A DNA stretch of 64,000 bases from Erigeron canadensis (Eukaryota; Streptophyta; Magnoliopsida; Asterales; Asteraceae), in contig NC_057767.1 in the NCBI RefSeq assembly GCF_010389155.1, forward strand, positions 6,369,765-6,433,764, read 5' to 3'. Below are positions 23,644 to 35,400 of this stretch, piece after piece. How positions within the stretch are numbered: the stretch's first letter is position 1; each line of letters begins with the position of its first letter. Position numbers and translations under genes: made by a program. The notes below the pieces were generated by a model. It was given only the letters and a program-made list of their open reading frames with translations. It made no database searches and was not told the DNA's origin.

Positions 23644-26600
23644 ATGACATCTGCATCGTCGTCTTCTAACTCTGCTCAAGCCTCTTCTTCGCGGTCATGG
23701 AGATACGATGTATTTATCAGTTTTAGAGGAAAAGATACTCGCAAGGCCTTTGTGGATCATCTATACTCCGCTCTTGTAGAACGACTAATCCGCGTTTACA
23801 AGGATGATCAAGCACTTCCCCGTGGTGATTTCGTTGGTCCTTCTTTATTAGAGGCTATTGAAGAATCACATATTGCTGTCATAGTATTTTCCAAATATTA
23901 TGCAGAGTCTTCGTGGTGTTTAGAAGAGCTTGCACATATAATGAAATGTAGGGGTGACCGAGGGTTAACTGTCATGCCAATATTTTACGATGTGGATCCC
24001 TCGGATGTGAGACATCAGAAAAGGAAGTTTGGAGAAGCATTTGCCAAATTCATGAAAGCTGATTTATGGAGAAAAGCACTAATTGAAGCAAGTAACATTG
24101 CTGGATGGGAACCCAAGCACATTGCCAACGGGTAATTAATTTTCTTTATTCTTATTTAAAGCTTTTATATATATGCTCAAAAAGGATCAATGATGAAGTT
24201 TATCCATACACATGTTTAAGTTATTTTAAATTAATATATACATTAATTCGACTAGAGTTTTGCAGCTAAATGAACTCCTAATTAATACAAGCATATACAA
24301 TACTCCCTGCTGATCGAGTATTGTTTTATTGTGTCACTTTCTTAGAAAATATGATTTACCATTTTACCTGCAGGTTTAAACCGATTTCATCGTGGTTTAC
24401 ATTTGTTATATTTTTGATATAAACATCATAAGCCAATAATGGTGATACTGACTTTGGTGCAGTGGTGTAGATATCATATATTTTTTGTGGGGTTAAGGTA
24501 TCACATTGTGAATGCTTACATTAATTATCCATATAAATCCAATATGCAGGTATGAATCAAAAGTCATTAAAGAAATTGTTGATAAAATTCAAGATAAATT
24601 GGTTCCCTTATTTTCAGATGATAATGAAGAGCTTGTTGGAATGAGGGTTCGATCACAAGATTTGATATCACGGTTAGAAATTGGGTCGGGTGGTGTGCAC
24701 ATGGTTGGGATATGGGGGATTGGAGGCAGTGGTAAGACCACTCTCGCATATTCTGTTTATACCGAAATCTCTCGATATTTTCATGGCCATTGCATTGTTG
24801 CCAATATTCGCGAGGCATCAAGCAAACATGGTTTAGAAACCTTGCAACAAAAGATTCTATCGACTCTTTTAAAAACAAAAGTAGAAGTGCAGAGTGTTGA
24901 AGAAGGAAAATTCATAATAAAGCGTAGGTTATGTAACAGTAAAGTATTAGTAGTTCTTGATGACGTTGATGATCTTGACCAGCTACAAGCATTGGCTGGA
25001 TCACATAAATGGTTTGGTGTTGGGAGCCGAATAATAATCACAACGAGAGATGAACATGTGTTAAGAGCTCACAGGGTAGACCATATCTCTCCTGTTAAAT
25101 TATTATCAGATGAAGAGGCTACCCTACTACTTTATAAGCATGCATATAATGAAAAAAAGCCTATAAAAAACTACAAGACACTTTCATTACGTGTCTTGGC
25201 TTATGCTGCGCGGCTCCCTCTAGCACTTCAAGTTTTAGGTTCTTTTTTATTTGACAAAGATGAAAACGAGTGGGTAAGTGCCTTGGCCAAGTTAAAAGAT
25301 TTCCCAAATATCAAGATCATGGATATACTCAGAATTAGTTATGATGGACTTGAAACTCTCCATAAAGAGTTATTCTTGGATATTGCATGTTTCTTTAGGG
25401 GGGAAAGCACATATATCACACGTGAGCCGATGGAGATCCTTGATGCTTGTGGATTTCACCCTGTTATAGGGATAAAAGTGTTGCAACAAAGAGCTCTCAT
25501 TTCTATTCTGGATGGTAAGTTTGAAATGCATGATTTGGTTCAAGAAATGGGACACTATATTGTTAGGGGGGAGCATCCTAACAATCCTCAAAAACATAGC
25601 AGAGTTTGGAGAAAAGAAGAAATCATGTATCTTGAGGATGCAATTACAGAGGTAAAGTTTTTGCAAGCTGCACTTTTTAAAATATATACTGTTTTGCACC
25701 GAATGTTGCAAGAATACCAATAAACGATAAATTCAACTCATCAACTTAACCAATACGTTATTTTAATTTTTTTTTAATTGTAGGAAAATCAACAGATTCA
25801 AGTTGTAGATTATCATGGTCCTTTATCATACTTTGGTAAGATTATTTCTAACATGAAGAAACTAAGGTGGTTTCGTTACGATGGTAGTTTAGGTGAAGCG
25901 CCTAAATTTTTGTCAAATGAGTTGAGGTTTTTGTTTTGGGGAAGGTATCCAGCAAGTTCATTTCCTGACAGTTTCCAGCCATTGAAGCTTGTTGTTCTAA
26001 GATTACGTCACAGCTTGCAAATAGAACTTTGGAATGGTTTCAAGGTAATACATTTATTTCTTTGATGCTGAGTAACTAATATAAGTCGTAAGTTTCTCAT
26101 AAATGCTATTTTTGTGTTTCTTAATAAGATTGGTTTAATCCAAAACTTAAAATCTTCATAATAATTCACTTATTTGTCCACAATGGGAGTTGAACCCACG
26201 TACAACCTTTTTGGTTGATGGGCCAACACATATATCGGTAGAATAGAAGCACTTTGGTGTGCGATGTATTTCTTCGATTGTGCCATATCTTTATCTCATT
26301 CCGTTTGTTTAACTAACATAAAAATATGAATTTAATTAGTGTACGTTTTGATATGTTAGCATCTACCACATCTGAAAGTGCTTGAACTCTATCATATGCA
26401 CCACCTACTCAGCACGCCAGATTTTGATGGACTTCCATGTCTTCAAAAGCTAACACTCTTTAATTGTTCCGAGTTAGAAGAGATTCACCCATCACTTGGA
26501 AATCACAGAAGACTTGCAAACGTAAAGGTAATAACGTGTAGGAAGCTTAGAATCTTCCCAAAGATTGTCCGGATAGAAAAACTCAACATCCTTTGGTTAT

Positions 26601-27781
26601 TGGATAATTCAATTGAATTGCCGGAGATCCAAGTTAACATGGGAAGGTTGGTAGAGTTGACTTTGGATAGGAAACCAGTTAACTTTCGGTTCTCATCATT
26701 TGGAGAACGTTATACACAAGTTGAGACAGTGTTCTATCGGTTGAAGCATATTCTACAAAAGTTAAATTTTAGGAGCCTATGTAAGTTGATACTCTCTGGC
26801 TGGGGTTTGAAAGACCAAGAAATTCCATGTGATATTGGTGGTTTATCCAACTTAGAAGAGCTCGACCTTAGTAGGAATGATTTTTCACGATTAGATTTCA
26901 GCCTTTCCCATTTAAATCAACTCAGACTTCTGTCCCTGACAAACTGCAAAAGTCTTGTAGAATTGCCAGAGCTCCCATTAAGTTTGGCTATTCTGGAAGC
27001 AGACTATTGTGATTCCCTGACATCCATTGGAAATAGTCACAGAAATTGTAAAAGGCTATATAAAGTGTCACTAGTGGGAGGGGGTGTTATAATTGATGGC
27101 AGCAGATCACTACAATCCGTGCTCCAGGTAAGCTTTATATAGTCCGTCCTATGCAGTAATTACTTGTATAATTTTAAAGTAATAAATCTCGATCTGTTGA
27201 TTAATTAGGGAAGTGATATTGAAGATCACTGTATGATCCTCCGACTCGAAGGCCTTGAAATTCCAAAGAGGTTTTTACCTTGTCTTGTTAGTGGGAACAC
27301 ACGTAAATTGCAACTTCCAGAAAACTGGTGCCATGACTTTTCTGGATTCTTAATGTGTGTTGCTTGTACAAGAGATTTAGATCCACGGAAAGAGATCGTG
27401 ATAAGAATGGAGAAGGTGATGAGTGGTGGCTTGGGTATGGATTCTCATTATGATGCCGAGGCTTGGAAGGAGAGGGCTGGTGATAGAAGAGCATGGGTGG
27501 GGTTTGTTTCTTTTGATATATTGAAACATACTTCATGGTGGGATGAATCATATAATACTCTTTTGTTCTCGGTTGAGAAATTCAGTGGCCTATGTAGCGG
27601 GTTTGGATTTGGACTCGCTCCCAAGAAAACTGGATTTGACTCAGCTGAAAAATCAACATGGTCCCCTGCCTCTTCTAATTATTTACCTCACTTTAAGATT
27701 AAACATGACTCGGCTTCTTCTTTAAAGATTTCCTTTCATGGCTTAGAAAGGCCTCCAGTTATAGTCGAATACTACCTATAG
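23644..27781 (+). CDS. TNL-3: TIR-NB-ARC-LRR immune receptor with altered motifs
   Basis: The model is join(23644..24131,24550..25651,25784..26044,26360..27127,27209..27781), GT-AG, in frame, 1063 aa, with the same intron positions and phases as TNL-1 and TNL-2. The TIR domain has FRGKDTR instead of FRGEDTR (Lys at residue 30) and SSWCLEEL with glutamate 95. In NB-ARC the P-loop GIGGSGKTT (219-227), kinase-2 and GSRIIITTRD are intact, but the GLPL motif reads RLPL (Arg 384, codon CGG at 25211-25213). MHD is at 489-491. LRR spans 531-873; the C-JID-type domain 874-1063. The open frame argues for a recent or functional gene, while the two substitutions could reduce activity. It may act as a full receptor, a helper-dependent partner, or a dominant-negative form; the sequence does not decide. 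Confidence 0.9.
26170..26290 (-). repeat. tRNA-derived SINE in intron 3 of TNL-3
   Basis: On the minus strand the B box GGTTCAACTCC (26186-26196) fits the pol III consensus, with an A-box-like TGGCACAATCG (about 26275-26285) upstream. It is orthologous in position to the SINE of TNL-2, so it was there before the two genes separated. Confidence 0.6.
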
Positions 27782-28139
27782 TATGTATCCAACTATAATA
27801 TTGTTCATTGTAATTATAAAACTTGTAAAACTGTTTACATTTTATGTACCCAGGTATATGTGGCATCCGTGTACGCTGCCACGTTAAGTGTGAGCTTGTC
27901 AGTTTGCAAGCTTATAATTGGGTAGGTACATACAATGTTAAAAATTTGAATGTTAAATACATACGTTTGGATACATCCTATAAACATTCGCGTATTGTTA
28001 ATATACATTTTGAAGCCATTAGCTCTGGTCAGGGTTCATTACCGGATCGTATGGTTGCTTGACTAGCAATTTACAAAGCATTCACAAAATAAAGAAACTT
28101 ATAAGAACCATTACCTATAAATTAACTGGCTTTAAGATT

Positions 28140-28385
28140 TTTTTTTTTTTGTGTGTGTGTGACCAGGTCACCAGCCATAACAGTTACCCGAGACCCGAAG
28201 GCCAGAAAACTGTTTCCACTGGTCAACAAGTGGAAGCATGAGTGGAAAGCATGGCCCTCAAGAGTCGGCAAATAAACAAGTTTTTGTTTGACAAAATGTT
28301 AACAAATTAGCTAACTTACTTTGAGTGTCAAAGCGATCATTTCCTGCCGAAATACCTTGTAGTATCTCCGTTTAATTATCGGGAA
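28140..28385 (-). pseudogene. QTRT2 exon remnant downstream of TNL-3
   Basis: Weak but collinear match to 9100-9340: GTCACCAGCCATAAC (compare GTCACCAGTCAAAG), CAACAAGTGGAAGCATGAG (compare the FALIFPLD exon), CCCTCAAGAGTC, and CCGAAATACCTTGTAGTATC (compare the LLQGIAAE exon). The frame is lost. Confidence 0.5.
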
Positions 28386-28800
28386 AAAAACTCCATGGTC
28401 AATATTCATGCTTGGAGAGTTCTTTTGAATAAAATTCCTACCCGGAGCAACTTGGTTTCCAAAGGAATTGATATTCCTTCTAGTCTCTGCCCTGTGTGTG
28501 CACGATATGTGGAGTGCGTGCTGTGACCATATATTTGGTACTTTTGATATTGCTAACAAAGTTTGGTCTCTGATCTCTAAATGGCTGCAAATTTCCCCGG
28601 ACCTACGTACTGAAATTCTAATGCTTAATATTGATTCTATGAGGATTTCCATGGAGAAAAAGCGCATAATTGAAATAATTGTTTTTTGCGGATGGTGGTT
28701 GATTTGGAAACATCGTAACGAACTAACGATTAGGTTTTTTCTCCTGGAGTTTAACGTAAGGAGTGGTTTTTTGATTTCATCATCGCCCTGGATGGAGTGG
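28385..28800 (+). pseudogene. LINE 3' fragment, zf-RVT domain
   Basis: Plus-strand translation, with one shift near 28515, gives AWRVLLNKIPTRSNLVSKG, DIPSSLCPVC, then HIFGTFDIANKVWSLISKW and WWLIWKHRNEL. This is the C-terminal zinc-binding region (zf-RVT) of plant non-LTR retrotransposons. The region lacks reverse transcriptase and is a 5'-truncated or broken copy. Confidence 0.75.
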
Positions 28801-29888
28801 CTGAGTAATCCTCTCCTTATTCATTAATGCATCGTGTGTTCCTTGTGGCTTATTAAGGGATTGTATCAAAAACACTGCGCAGTGAAAACCGGTGCTTGGC
28901 TTCCGTATGGTGAGGATTTTTCTCGTGTCTTGGGTAACTGTAATTGGCACGAGTTTTTTAATCGTTTTTGCAATCCTTACAGTTCAAGTCACAGGATGTG
29001 TCTAGGTCGTGTACTTGTTTGGCCCTAGATAGCCTGAATGTAATTGTAACTGTATTTCTTTCTTGTACTTGGGCTTCTAATACTTTGCTAGAAGTCACTT
29101 ATATTTTAATATATACTTGTCGTTTTAAAAAATTAGCATTATTAATTATTATTCAAAAATAATAATTTATATTAAGAACGATTAGTAAGATAGGTATGTT
29201 ATATACTGAAAAAAAGATAATATTGTTATTAGAAAGTAATTTTATTGTAAATGGTCCGAAAGATATATTTGTTATATCTTTTCTATAATGACAATGTAAA
29301 TAAAACATTTTTATTTAGTGTAACAATAAAATTCTTAAAAATTAAAAAAAAAGCATATAATCTTTTTTTTTAAGCAAAAACAAAATATTGAATTACTAAC
29401 TTTAAACTACCGTATGTATCCATCTAATAAAGCCACATATAATTATCAATAATGTTACATGATTACTAACTTCAACTAGATTATGTTTTTTATTTTATTT
29501 TTGTGTGTGTTTTGGTTTAGAACGACATAATATACTATTCCTACTTTTAATTTACATAAATATATGAAACTTAGGATTTTCGAAAAATTCCCTATTAATC
29601 ATCCATTACAAATGTAGTAGGTGAGACTCGAATCTAGATGAATCTTCTTAAATTTAAAGACTTTAACAATTGGCACCAACCCCATTGATTTTTATATTGA
29701 TGTATAACATCATTAATCTAATCCAAAAAGTGTAACTCGATATTTGAAATTCATCCCGTTATTCTAATTCAATCAAAAAATATTTTAAAACCTTTTTTTT
29801 ATATATATAGGTAGATTAGTAGATCGGTAGAACACTCATAATAAAATATTTCATTAAGATATTTAAGGACTTATATATACATCTATAC

Positions 29889-30498
29889 TCCTATATAAAG
29901 ATTATGTACCCCCTCAAAATAGAAATAGTTACTCATATGTCACATACGAAATTACTAAATTGTCCCTTAATAAAAACCCACTATGGAAAGAGTTTTATAA
30001 ATTACCAACTTTGCCCTTAATGAATTAATTTACACCATAAACCCTTTATTTTAATACTTGACACTTTAAGCCCTTATCTTCTAAATCTTTTCACTATCAC
30101 AATTACATCAACCTACACCACTTGACACCGCCACCACTAGATCGTCTTCTACACTACCGCTGCCGCATTGCGCGGGTACCATGCTCGTACTCCTTAATAA
30201 AGATTATGCACCCCTCAAAATAGAAATAGTTACTCATATGTCACATACGAAATTACTAAATTGCCCCTTAATAAAAACCCACTATGGAAAGAGTTTTATA
30301 AATTACCAACTTTAACCTTAATGAATTAATTTACACCATAAACCCTTATTTTAATACTTAATACTTTAAGCCCTTATCTTCTAAAAATTTCCACCTACAC
30401 CCCTTGACACTACCACCACCACCAATAGTACCATCACCGACACCACTAGACCGTCTTTTCCACCACCGCCGCCGCATTGCGCGGGTACCATGCTCGTA
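29889..30498. repeat. Tandem duplication of a ~300 bp Helitron-like unit
   Basis: Two head-to-tail copies, 29889-30188 and 30189-30498, each starting ACTCC...AAAGATTATG and ending CATTGCGCGGGTACCATGCTCGT. The GC-rich, hairpin-bearing end resembles a Helitron 3' end whose CTAG has changed to CTCG. No coding content. Confidence 0.6.
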
Positions 30499-30552
30499 AT
30501 ATTTATAGGGATAGGATAACATAATATTATTTCTCACTAATCTATATTATAA

Positions 30553-30581
30553 CTAGATTATTATCCCGCGTAATACGCGGG
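30553..30581 (-). mobile_element. Helitron 3' terminus
   Basis: On the minus strand the perfect hairpin CCCGCGTATTACGCGGG (30565-30581) is followed by eight A/T bases and CTAG (30553-30556), then T. This is the canonical hairpin plus CTRR arrangement. The 5' TC end was not located. Confidence 0.55.
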
Positions 30582-30799
30582 TAATTTTTATATATACGAC
30601 TAAGAGATGATATAGAAAAACTAATATGGCACGTTCATCTAATTTACAAGTAGAACTTTCACTACAAACAATATTGCATTTGTTCACACTTTTAGATGAG
30701 TGTGAACAAATTAAAAGTTTTTTCTAGTGTGTAAAAATATATTGAATTAAAAGTGTATGAAAATTTCTCCACACTAAAAAGTGAGTATAAATAAAAGTT

Positions 30800-30905
30800 C
30801 ACACTTTTTAGTGTGAACATTCATAATTATTTTGTCACACCTCATTTGTCCACGGTAATTAAAAAGTTAGCATGGACAAATGAGGCGTTACAAAATAATT
30901 ATGAA
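30800..30905. repeat. Imperfect inverted repeat
   Basis: The arm containing ATAATTATTTTGTCACACC (about 30820-30852) is complementary to the arm at about 30873-30905 (TGGACAAATGAGG...ATAATTAT), with a 20-bp spacer. Neighbouring TTCACACTTTTTAGTGTGAA is itself palindromic. The DNA could fold into a cruciform. Confidence 0.6.
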
Positions 30906-31288
30906 AGTTCACACTTTTTGATAAGATGTATAGGTTGAACTCGGGTTGATTAGTTACTTGATTTAATAACTAATTCACAATTTTGCTTTTGTATTCCTTT
31001 GCTTTTTGTTTAGTTATTAGGTCGGATATAAGAATAAAATTTACTTTCTTCGTGCCATTAGAAGTGTCATTTTTTTAGCGTGGACAAATGAGGCGTTACA
31101 AAATAATTATGAAAGTTCACACTTTTTGATAAGATGTATAGGTTGAACCCGGGTTGATTAGTTACTTGATTTAATAACTAATTCACAATTTTGCTTTTGT
31201 ATTCCTTTGCTTTTTGTTTAGTTATTAGGTCGGATATAAGAATAAAATTTACTTTCTTCGTGCCATTAGAAGTGTCATTTTTTATTTA
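30873..31288. repeat. Tandem duplication, 208-bp unit
   Basis: TGGACAAATGAGGCGTTAC at 30873 recurs at 31081, and TGCCATTAGAAGTGTCAT at 31053 recurs at 31261, so the period is 208 bp. I see one clear substitution (AACTCGGG/AACCCGGG), so the duplication looks recent. The unit begins in the right arm of the inverted repeat. Confidence 0.85.
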
Positions 31289-32474
31289 TAAAGTTTTTAT
31301 ATACAACTTTGACCTTAATTATTATTATTATTTTTGTTATATAATATTTGATGAAAATTATATGAATTAATTGAGTTTTATATACATTTTTTATTGGGTA
31401 TAAATTTCATCAGGTGTTATTATTTAACACGAAAGAATATATTTAAGGTGCGCATTATCTTTAATAAATACTAAAACAGAACCCTTAATTTGAAAATGGA
31501 GTAATCTGTCCATTTATTAAGTTTCTTTCTTATTTCTCCACCCGTAGATCAAAATGATGACATGAACATTGACTCAACTTTTAATCATATAGGCTCTTTT
31601 AGTTCTTCAACTATGGATAAAACGTTACAACAATACTTATTATTAGTTAATATTCTACTAATCATATCAAAGTTAATATGTCTTAACTTTTTTGGATACG
31701 CTTTAATATGTCTAACTTATTAGATGCCTTTTTTATTCACATCAACATCTATCTTTCTTTTAATTTTATTTTGATTTCATATTTGATTTTCTTAAAAAAC
31801 TTCTTATAGATTAATATTATTAAAAAATATATATGTTTCCTTGATTTGTTAACAAATAATGATTCTTTCAAAAACTATGTTGATCCATCTTATAACTTTT
31901 TTAATATTTGATTTTCTAATAAGTATTAGCATTTGTTGCTTAATTAGTGTCAAGTAATATTATGATCAATCTTCTATTATAACTTGTTAGCTTATTTTTC
32001 TTATTTGATTTTCTTACAGATAATTAATAACAAATAATTTTGTATTGGTTTATGGTTTAAGTTAACCTTATGTTACGAGGTATAACTATACACTTGATGA
32101 TATATGATTAAGGTTGAAAAATATGGTTGCTATTGTTTATAGTGAATCATTTGAATAAGCTCATAGGAGATATTGTGACAAACAATCGTTATCGTGATAT
32201 GAAAATGTTTGAATATTATACATCTAACTACACATTAGCTTAGTAATGATTACATATTTGCTTCCATATCACTATATATAATATCATGGCGGATCAAGTT
32301 GTATTCGAACCCTTGATTCGAAAATGGAGTAATCTGACCATTTATTAAGTTTCTTTTTTTATTTCTCCACCCTTAGATCAAAATGATGACATCAACATTG
32401 ACTCAACTTTTAATCATATGGCTCTTTTAGTTCTTCAACTATGGATAAAACGTTCCAACAATACTTATTATTAA

Positions 32475-35400
32475 GAACAAATTGCATTTTTGGTCCTTGA
32501 GATATCACACCTTTTGCACCGTTGGTCCAACTTATGACAAAGTGGCAATTTTGGTCCTGATGCTCACAGACGTTTGTAATTTTCCGTTAAACCTAATGTG
32601 TGCCACGCACGTGATGGGCAGTTCAGTAATCAACCATAACCCACTCCCTTATATACCCCATTTGACCTAAAAACACATCCAAACACCATACTCACTTGCA
32701 AATCCAATCCTTATATTATACTCTCTGACAAAAATCAATTTCTTAAAAAAAAAAACCCTTTTAACTATAATCAATGGTGTTTTAATCATAATTCTATAAA
32801 CATCAACTTCTGATTTCATAGTAAAAATGGTGGTCACAACGTGGTATCTTCGAGGAAATAGTGCTAAAGCTGACCATGTTGATTTATTATATGGTGAGTA
32901 ATTTTTCTTTGTTCTAAATTTTTAACAAATTTTATTGCATCCTTACTTGTTGATGTATTTATAATAAAAACAAGTTTGTGTATTTCTGATAAATTCTTTC
33001 TTTTTCTATTTTTCAGAAAAAAACCCTAGCTTTTTTACGTTGGAAATCCATCACAGAGGGGTCTTTAGTAAGTTTCCAAATAGGTTATATCTTAATGGTA
33101 AGGTGAGTTATATTGACTGTATTGACGAGGATCAATTCTCTGTACTTGAACTAAATGCTATGCTAAAAGAGTTAGGGTATAAAGAACCTATGCCGATGTG
33201 GTATCACTTCAAAGCCCCAGATAACAATTTAGATTATGGCCTTCATGCTTTAGGCACTGATGAAGATGTTAGATTTCTTTTGTCATATATAGGGAGGTTT
33301 AAAGTGTTAGAAGTTTACATTGAACAATGGGAAACAGTCTTAAAAACATACAACAAGAGTCCTATTAAACCTAATGTTGTTATTGTTGAGTTGGAAGATG
33401 ATCCAATAGTTGATAAAGAACCTGTGAGTAATAATATATCCAAGAAAAGGCCATGTAAACAGACTTTGTTTACGGATGATGTATATGTACCAAAACCAGT
33501 TGAAAAAGGATATGTGCAGGGTAGTGGGCATGGTGAAGTTGGTATCAACATGGATCCTTTGAATGATGAATTTTTCTCTGAAGTTTTTATAAATGCTAGC
33601 ATACCACTTGAAACACAATTTGGTACAAATGTGCATTTGAATGAAGGTGAACAAGTAGGGCAAAGTAGTGGTACAAATGTCCATGTGAATGAGAGTGAAC
33701 AAGTAGGTCAAACTAGTGGGAAAGATAGTGATTCTGGGGAAGATGGTCATAGTGGGGAAGATGGTGGTTCTAGTGGGAAAGATAGTGACTTTATCATGGA
33801 TGATGAACACAGAATTGTAGATGTGGAGGTTGACATGACAGATTTCAAGGAAAACATAGATGGTGATGTAGAGTGGTTGCCAAATAGGGAAGAGAATCCA
33901 AATACAGGGATGAATGATGATGTAGATGTTGAAAAGGTTAATTTTGAGAATATAGATAGTCAATCAGATTTCAATGATGATGTTAGGACAAAAGCTCTGA
34001 AGAGATTAAGGAAGGAGCATAACACAAATCCAGAAAACAGTGCTCATTTTTATCTTGGACAAGCTTTTGGGACTAAGAAAGAAATAAAGGAAATGGTCAC
34101 ACAACTCTCTATTGAGACAAGAAGGAATTTATTCATTTTGAAAAATGATAATGAGAGATTCAAGGTGATTTGTAAAGGGACAATTCCTGTTTTTGAAAAT
34201 GTTGGACATAGTCAAACTGCTATTGGGCCTAGTGAAACTGTTGGAGCTAGTGAAACTGTTGGGCCTGGTCAAAATGTTGGGCCTAGTGAAACTGGTGGGC
34301 TTGGTCAAAATGTTGGGCCTAGTGAAAATGTGGGGTCTTGTCATCAGATTAGGTTTATTAAAAAGGGGACAAAAGAACCAGAAAAGGAATCTAAAAAAGA
34401 GAAGGAACAAACTTGTCCTTGGTCCTTGCATGTATCTAAAACTGGTGATGATTAGTCATGGGTTGTGAAAACTTATAAATATGAACACAGGTGTCGTCAA
34501 ACAAGATATATGAAAAGGTGTACATCTGAGTTTTTAGCAAAACAGATACAAGAACAACTAAACCCAAATTCAAAAGTGCATGCTTCTGAGCTAAAAGATC
34601 AAATTCAGCAGAAATTTGGAATAGGTTTCTCAAAATACAAGATCTACAGGGCCAAGAACAAGGCGAAGGAAAGACTCATGGGTGATTACAAACACTAATA
34701 TGCCATCTTGAGGGATTACATCCTTGAATTGCAAGCAACCAATCCAGGCACTACTGTTAGGCTTGACTTTGAGCCTGAACCAAATCCTGACATTCAAACT
34801 AGAGTATTTAGAAGGATATATGTATGCTTAGGTTCATTAAAGCAAGGTTTTAAAGCTGCTGGAAGGGATCTGTTGGGATTGGATGGTACATTTATGAAGG
34901 GGATGACTACTGGTCAATGTTTGACTGCAGTTGGAGTTGATCCAAACAATGGAACCTTTCAAGTAGCTTATGCAATTGTTTAATCCAAGAACAAAGCTTC
35001 CTGGGTTTGGTTTCTTGAACATCTTGGTGCAGATCTTGATTTAACTCATATGTCTAACTTCACTTTCATTAGTGACAGGCAAAAGGTACATATTTTTTGG
35101 TTTATTTATGTTTTACATATGTCTCATACTTGATGGTTTTGTTAATATATATCTTGAATGATGACAGGGAATTATTCCAGCCATTGCACAACTTTTTCCT
35201 TGTGCTGATCATCGATTTTTCCTTAAACACATATACGAAAATATGAAGCTTTAGTGGAGGGGACAAATTTATAAAGATTTCCTTTAGAAGGCAGCTACTG
35301 CCACCACAGTACCAGAATTTCAAAAGGTAATGGAAGACTTGAAAAAAGTCAACCAAGCTGCATATGACTGGTTAAAAGCCATTCCACCAAGACATTGGTC

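Larger units (their letters stand above)
27782..29888. other. Downstream of TNL-3: remnants and AT-rich DNA
   Basis: Holds a QTRT2 remnant (about 28140-28385) and a LINE fragment (28385-28800). From 29100 to 29888 the DNA is AT-rich without recognisable features. Confidence 0.5.

Noticed and set aside
29889..31288. A CRISPR-like array
   Set aside because: Repeats are only two copies each, hundreds of bp long, in a plant nuclear setting; they are tandem duplications.
33315..33963. Minus-strand open frames of up to 207 codons
   Set aside because: They are antisense shadows of the MULE transposase acidic linker, low in complexity (Thr/Ile/Pro-rich) with no family signature.
34193..34468. Leu/Gly/Val-rich repeat frame in plus strand
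   Set aside because: It is the second frame of the Gly-Pro-Ser-Glu repeat of the transposase linker; the repeat is real only in the transposase frame.
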